Source of the DNA: Nanobdellota archaeon
Lineage (GTDB): Archaea; Nanobdellota; Nanobdellia; SCGC-AAA011-G17; ARS1403
Direction: 5' to 3'
Assembly (NCBI GenBank): GCA_018831025.1
Contig: JAHJRB010000029.1
Coordinates: 1 to 6,449, forward strand
DNA length: 6,449 bases
Within the stretch, counting starts at the first letter, position 1. Every line of letters begins with the position of its first letter. The notes under the pieces were generated by a model. That model was not told the origin of the DNA. It did no database searches and saw only the letters and a list, made by a program, of their open reading frames with translations. Below, piece after piece: positions 5,666 through 6,449 of the stretch. Position numbers and translations under genes: made by a program.

Positions 5666-5698
5666 TGTTTGCTTAATAAATATTTCTAATACTAGCAA

Positions 5699-5708
5699 GA
5701 TTTAAATA
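5699..5708 (+). promoter_or_regulatory. TATA box of the DUF6624 gene
   Basis: GATTTAAATA is centred 27 bases before the ATG at 5731, predicting a leaderless transcript. The similar stretches AAATATTTCTAATA (5678-5691) and GAATATTTCAATAA (5711-5724) flank it and could be a direct-repeat binding site, though both are very AT-rich. Confidence 0.5.
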
Positions 5709-5730
5709 AAGAATATTTCAATAATAGATT

Positions 5731-6216
5731 ATGAAAATAAACAAAAAACTTCAAAAAGAGCTTTTAGAAATGTTTAATAAAGATCAAAAAGCTATTGAAG
5801 AAAAAGATTCAAATTTCTATCAAATAACTGTAAATAATAAAAAAAGATTAAACTCTATCATTAAGAAATGTGGCTGGCCTTCTGATAAGTTAGTTGGAGA
5901 GAAAGGAGAAATGGCTGCTTGGTTAATTGCCCAGCATGCAGACTTTGATGTTAAATTCCAAGAAAAATGCTTAAAACTTCTAAAGAAACTTCCTTTAACA
6001 AAGAAAAGAAAGAAACATATTGTTTATTTAATTGATAGAACCTTAGTAAACAGAAAAAGAAAACAGGTTTTTGGAACTCAATTTTACAAAGGAAAAGATG
6101 GAAAAGTTAAACCAAGACCAATTAGAAATATTAAAAACTTAGATAAGACAAGAAAAGAATTTGGTTTAGAACCATTTAATAAATATAAAAAACACATGAT
6201 TAAAGTTAATTCTTAG
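5731..6216 (+). CDS. DUF6624 family protein
   Basis: The 161-residue protein shows the set of motifs I associate with DUF6624: CGWPSDKLVGEKG (47-59), AAWLIAQHAD (62-71), HIVYLIDRTLVN (96-107), QVFGTQF (112-118) and a closing GLEPFNKY (145-152). The conserved Q69-H70-x-D71 region, D102/R103 and Q117 could form an active or binding site, but the family has no established function that I know. The family is best known from bacteria, so a DPANN copy may reflect horizontal transfer; base composition is like its neighbours and gives no support. It is cytoplasmic, with no signal or membrane segment. It is the last gene before the right-hand repeat array, which makes it the rightmost passenger of the proposed element. 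Confidence 0.82.
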   Translation: MKINKKLQKELLEMFNKDQKAIEEKDSNFYQITVNNKKRLNSIIKKCGWPSDKLVGEKGEMAAWLIAQHADFDVKFQEKCLKLLKKLPLTKKRKKHIVYLIDRTLVNRKRKQVFGTQFYKGKDGKVKPRPIRNIKNLDKTRKEFGLEPFNKYKKHMIKVNS

Positions 6217-6234
6217 ATTAGAAAACATAAAACT

Positions 6235-6254
6235 TAATTTTTATACATTTTTAA
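6235..6254 (+). terminator. Possible T-rich terminator after the DUF6624 gene
   Basis: Two runs of five Ts (6238-6242 and 6248-6252) begin about 20 bases after the stop codon, with no hairpin. Archaeal RNA polymerase commonly stops at such T-runs. The sequence is AT-rich throughout, so the support is modest. Confidence 0.35.
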
Positions 6255-6256
6255 TT

Positions 6257-6308
6257 AATGTGCAAACTACTTTCATTTATGTGCAAAAATTAGTTTATGT
6301 GCAAAGCC
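6257..6308 (-). repeat. Right terminal array: inverted copy of the left end
   Basis: Three TGTGCAA motifs lie at 6259-6265, 6280-6286 and 6298-6304, all in the same orientation. The outermost, TTTATGTGCAAAGCC (6294-6308), is the perfect 15-bp reverse complement of bases 2-16. Outer-to-inner spacings (18 and 21) resemble those of the left end (24 and 16-17). It lies between the last passenger gene and the promoter of rpl10e. Confidence 0.6.
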
Positions 6309-6316
6309 GTTGGAAT

Positions 6317-6332
6317 AGAAACCTTTTTAAAT
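6317..6332 (+). promoter_or_regulatory. BRE/TATA promoter of rpl10e
   Basis: AGAAACC followed by TTTTTAAAT is centred 26 bases before the ATG at 6354, an intact leaderless archaeal promoter. The right inverted repeat ends only eight bases upstream of the BRE, so the proposed insertion stops just short of the core promoter. Confidence 0.65.
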
Positions 6333-6353
6333 CAATATTTTTCTCAAGTTCAC

Positions 6354-6449
6354 ATGGCAATATTAAGAAAAGCTAATTGTTATAGAGACATTAAAAGAGC
6401 TTATACTAGGAAGTCTAAATTTAAGAAAAAAGGTTATGTTAAGGCTGTA
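6354..6449 (+). CDS. rpl10e: Large-subunit ribosomal protein L10e (uL16), N-terminus only
   Basis: The 32 codons before the window ends read MAILRKANCYRDIKRAYTRK followed by SKFKKKGYVKAV. This matches the start of archaeal/eukaryotic L10e (uL16), whose N-terminus typically runs RKxxCYR...RxYTRKSK. The protein binds 23S rRNA near the A-site and peptidyl-transferase region of the 50S subunit. It is the clearest sign that the fragment is archaeal, since bacterial L16 has a different N-terminus. It is truncated only by the window edge, and nothing suggests it is broken. It lies outside the proposed mobile element. Confidence 0.9.
   Translation, partial: MAILRKANCYRDIKRAYTRKSKFKKKGYVKAV

Larger units (their letters stand above)
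1..6309. mobile_element. Candidate 6.3-kb transposon with passenger genes, bounded by 15-bp inverted repeats
   Basis: Seen: bases 2-16 (GGCTTTGCACATAAA) are the exact reverse complement of 6294-6308, and each copy is the outermost of three TGTGCAA-type motifs. A full-length DDE transposase lies immediately inside the left repeat, and an ordinary chromosomal gene (rpl10e) begins just outside the right one. Inference: the two arrays are the ends of one element whose passengers are the genes from 1317 to 6216. No convincing second end exists near the transposase promoter (1163-1316), which argues against a simple 1.3-kb insertion sequence. Alternatives are two separate insertions with one reduced to an end remnant, or a half-deleted composite transposon. 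The target duplication cannot be examined because only one base lies left of the repeat. Confidence 0.5.

Noticed and set aside
5691..5700. CTAGCAAG shared with the loop of the transposase leader hairpin (complement of about 1188-1198)
   Set aside because: An eight-base match with no shared context; most likely chance.
5678..5724. Direct repeat of ATATTTC-type sequence around the DUF6624 promoter as a firm operator
   Set aside because: About 11 of 14 matches in extremely AT-rich DNA is too weak to list as a separate site.
1..6449. CRISPR array, tRNA, rRNA or riboswitch
   Set aside because: No regularly spaced direct repeats with unique spacers, no cloverleaf-like sequence, and no long structured leader beyond the single 9-bp hairpin at 1177-1210 were seen by eye.

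Overview
This is an AT-rich archaeal fragment, most likely from a small-genome DPANN lineage (Woesearchaeales/Pacearchaeales-like; the lineage is inferred). The evidence is an archaeal L10e (uL16) N-terminus at the right edge, a TrmB-type regulator, lysine-rich small proteins, and repeated archaeal core promoters. In five genes a TATA-like box is centred 26-27 bases before the start codon, as in leaderless transcripts.

Layout. Bases 1-1162 (minus strand) hold an intact DDE transposase whose 3' end runs into a repeat array at the left edge. Diverging from it is a small winged-helix gene (1317-1565), followed by an out-of-frame scrap of a zinc ribbon. Next come a TrmB-like regulator (1593-2321, minus) and, diverging from it, an unrecognised 212-residue protein translationally coupled to a 33-residue zinc ribbon (2439-3175). 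Two small unknown proteins lie on the minus strand (3172-3758), joined by a perfect 19-bp tandem duplication. They are followed by an HExxH metallopeptidase (3843-4475), an MFS transporter (4478-5635, minus), a DUF6624 protein (5731-6216) and the start of rpl10e (6354 onward).

The main observation is that bases 2-16 and 6294-6308 form a perfect 15-bp inverted repeat, and each copy sits at the outside of three TGTGCAA-type motifs about 17-24 bases apart. The transposase lies just inside the left repeat. The right repeat ends 45 bases before rpl10e, leaving that gene's core promoter intact. The simplest reading is a roughly 6.3-kb transposon: one DDE transposase plus passenger genes, inserted upstream of a ribosomal protein gene. 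The target-site duplication cannot be tested because only one base lies outside the left repeat.

Regulation suggested by the sequence: two near-identical dyads (ACTTACATAAGT, GCTTACATAAGC) lie at the predicted transcription starts of the transposase and the divergent winged-helix gene, so the small regulator may control both. The transposase leader also has a hairpin that touches its Shine-Dalgarno sequence. The other genes alternate in strand, so nearly every junction is either divergent with two close promoters or convergent with little or no spacer. The passenger functions (transporter, metallopeptidase, regulators, several unknowns) do not form a recognised pathway.
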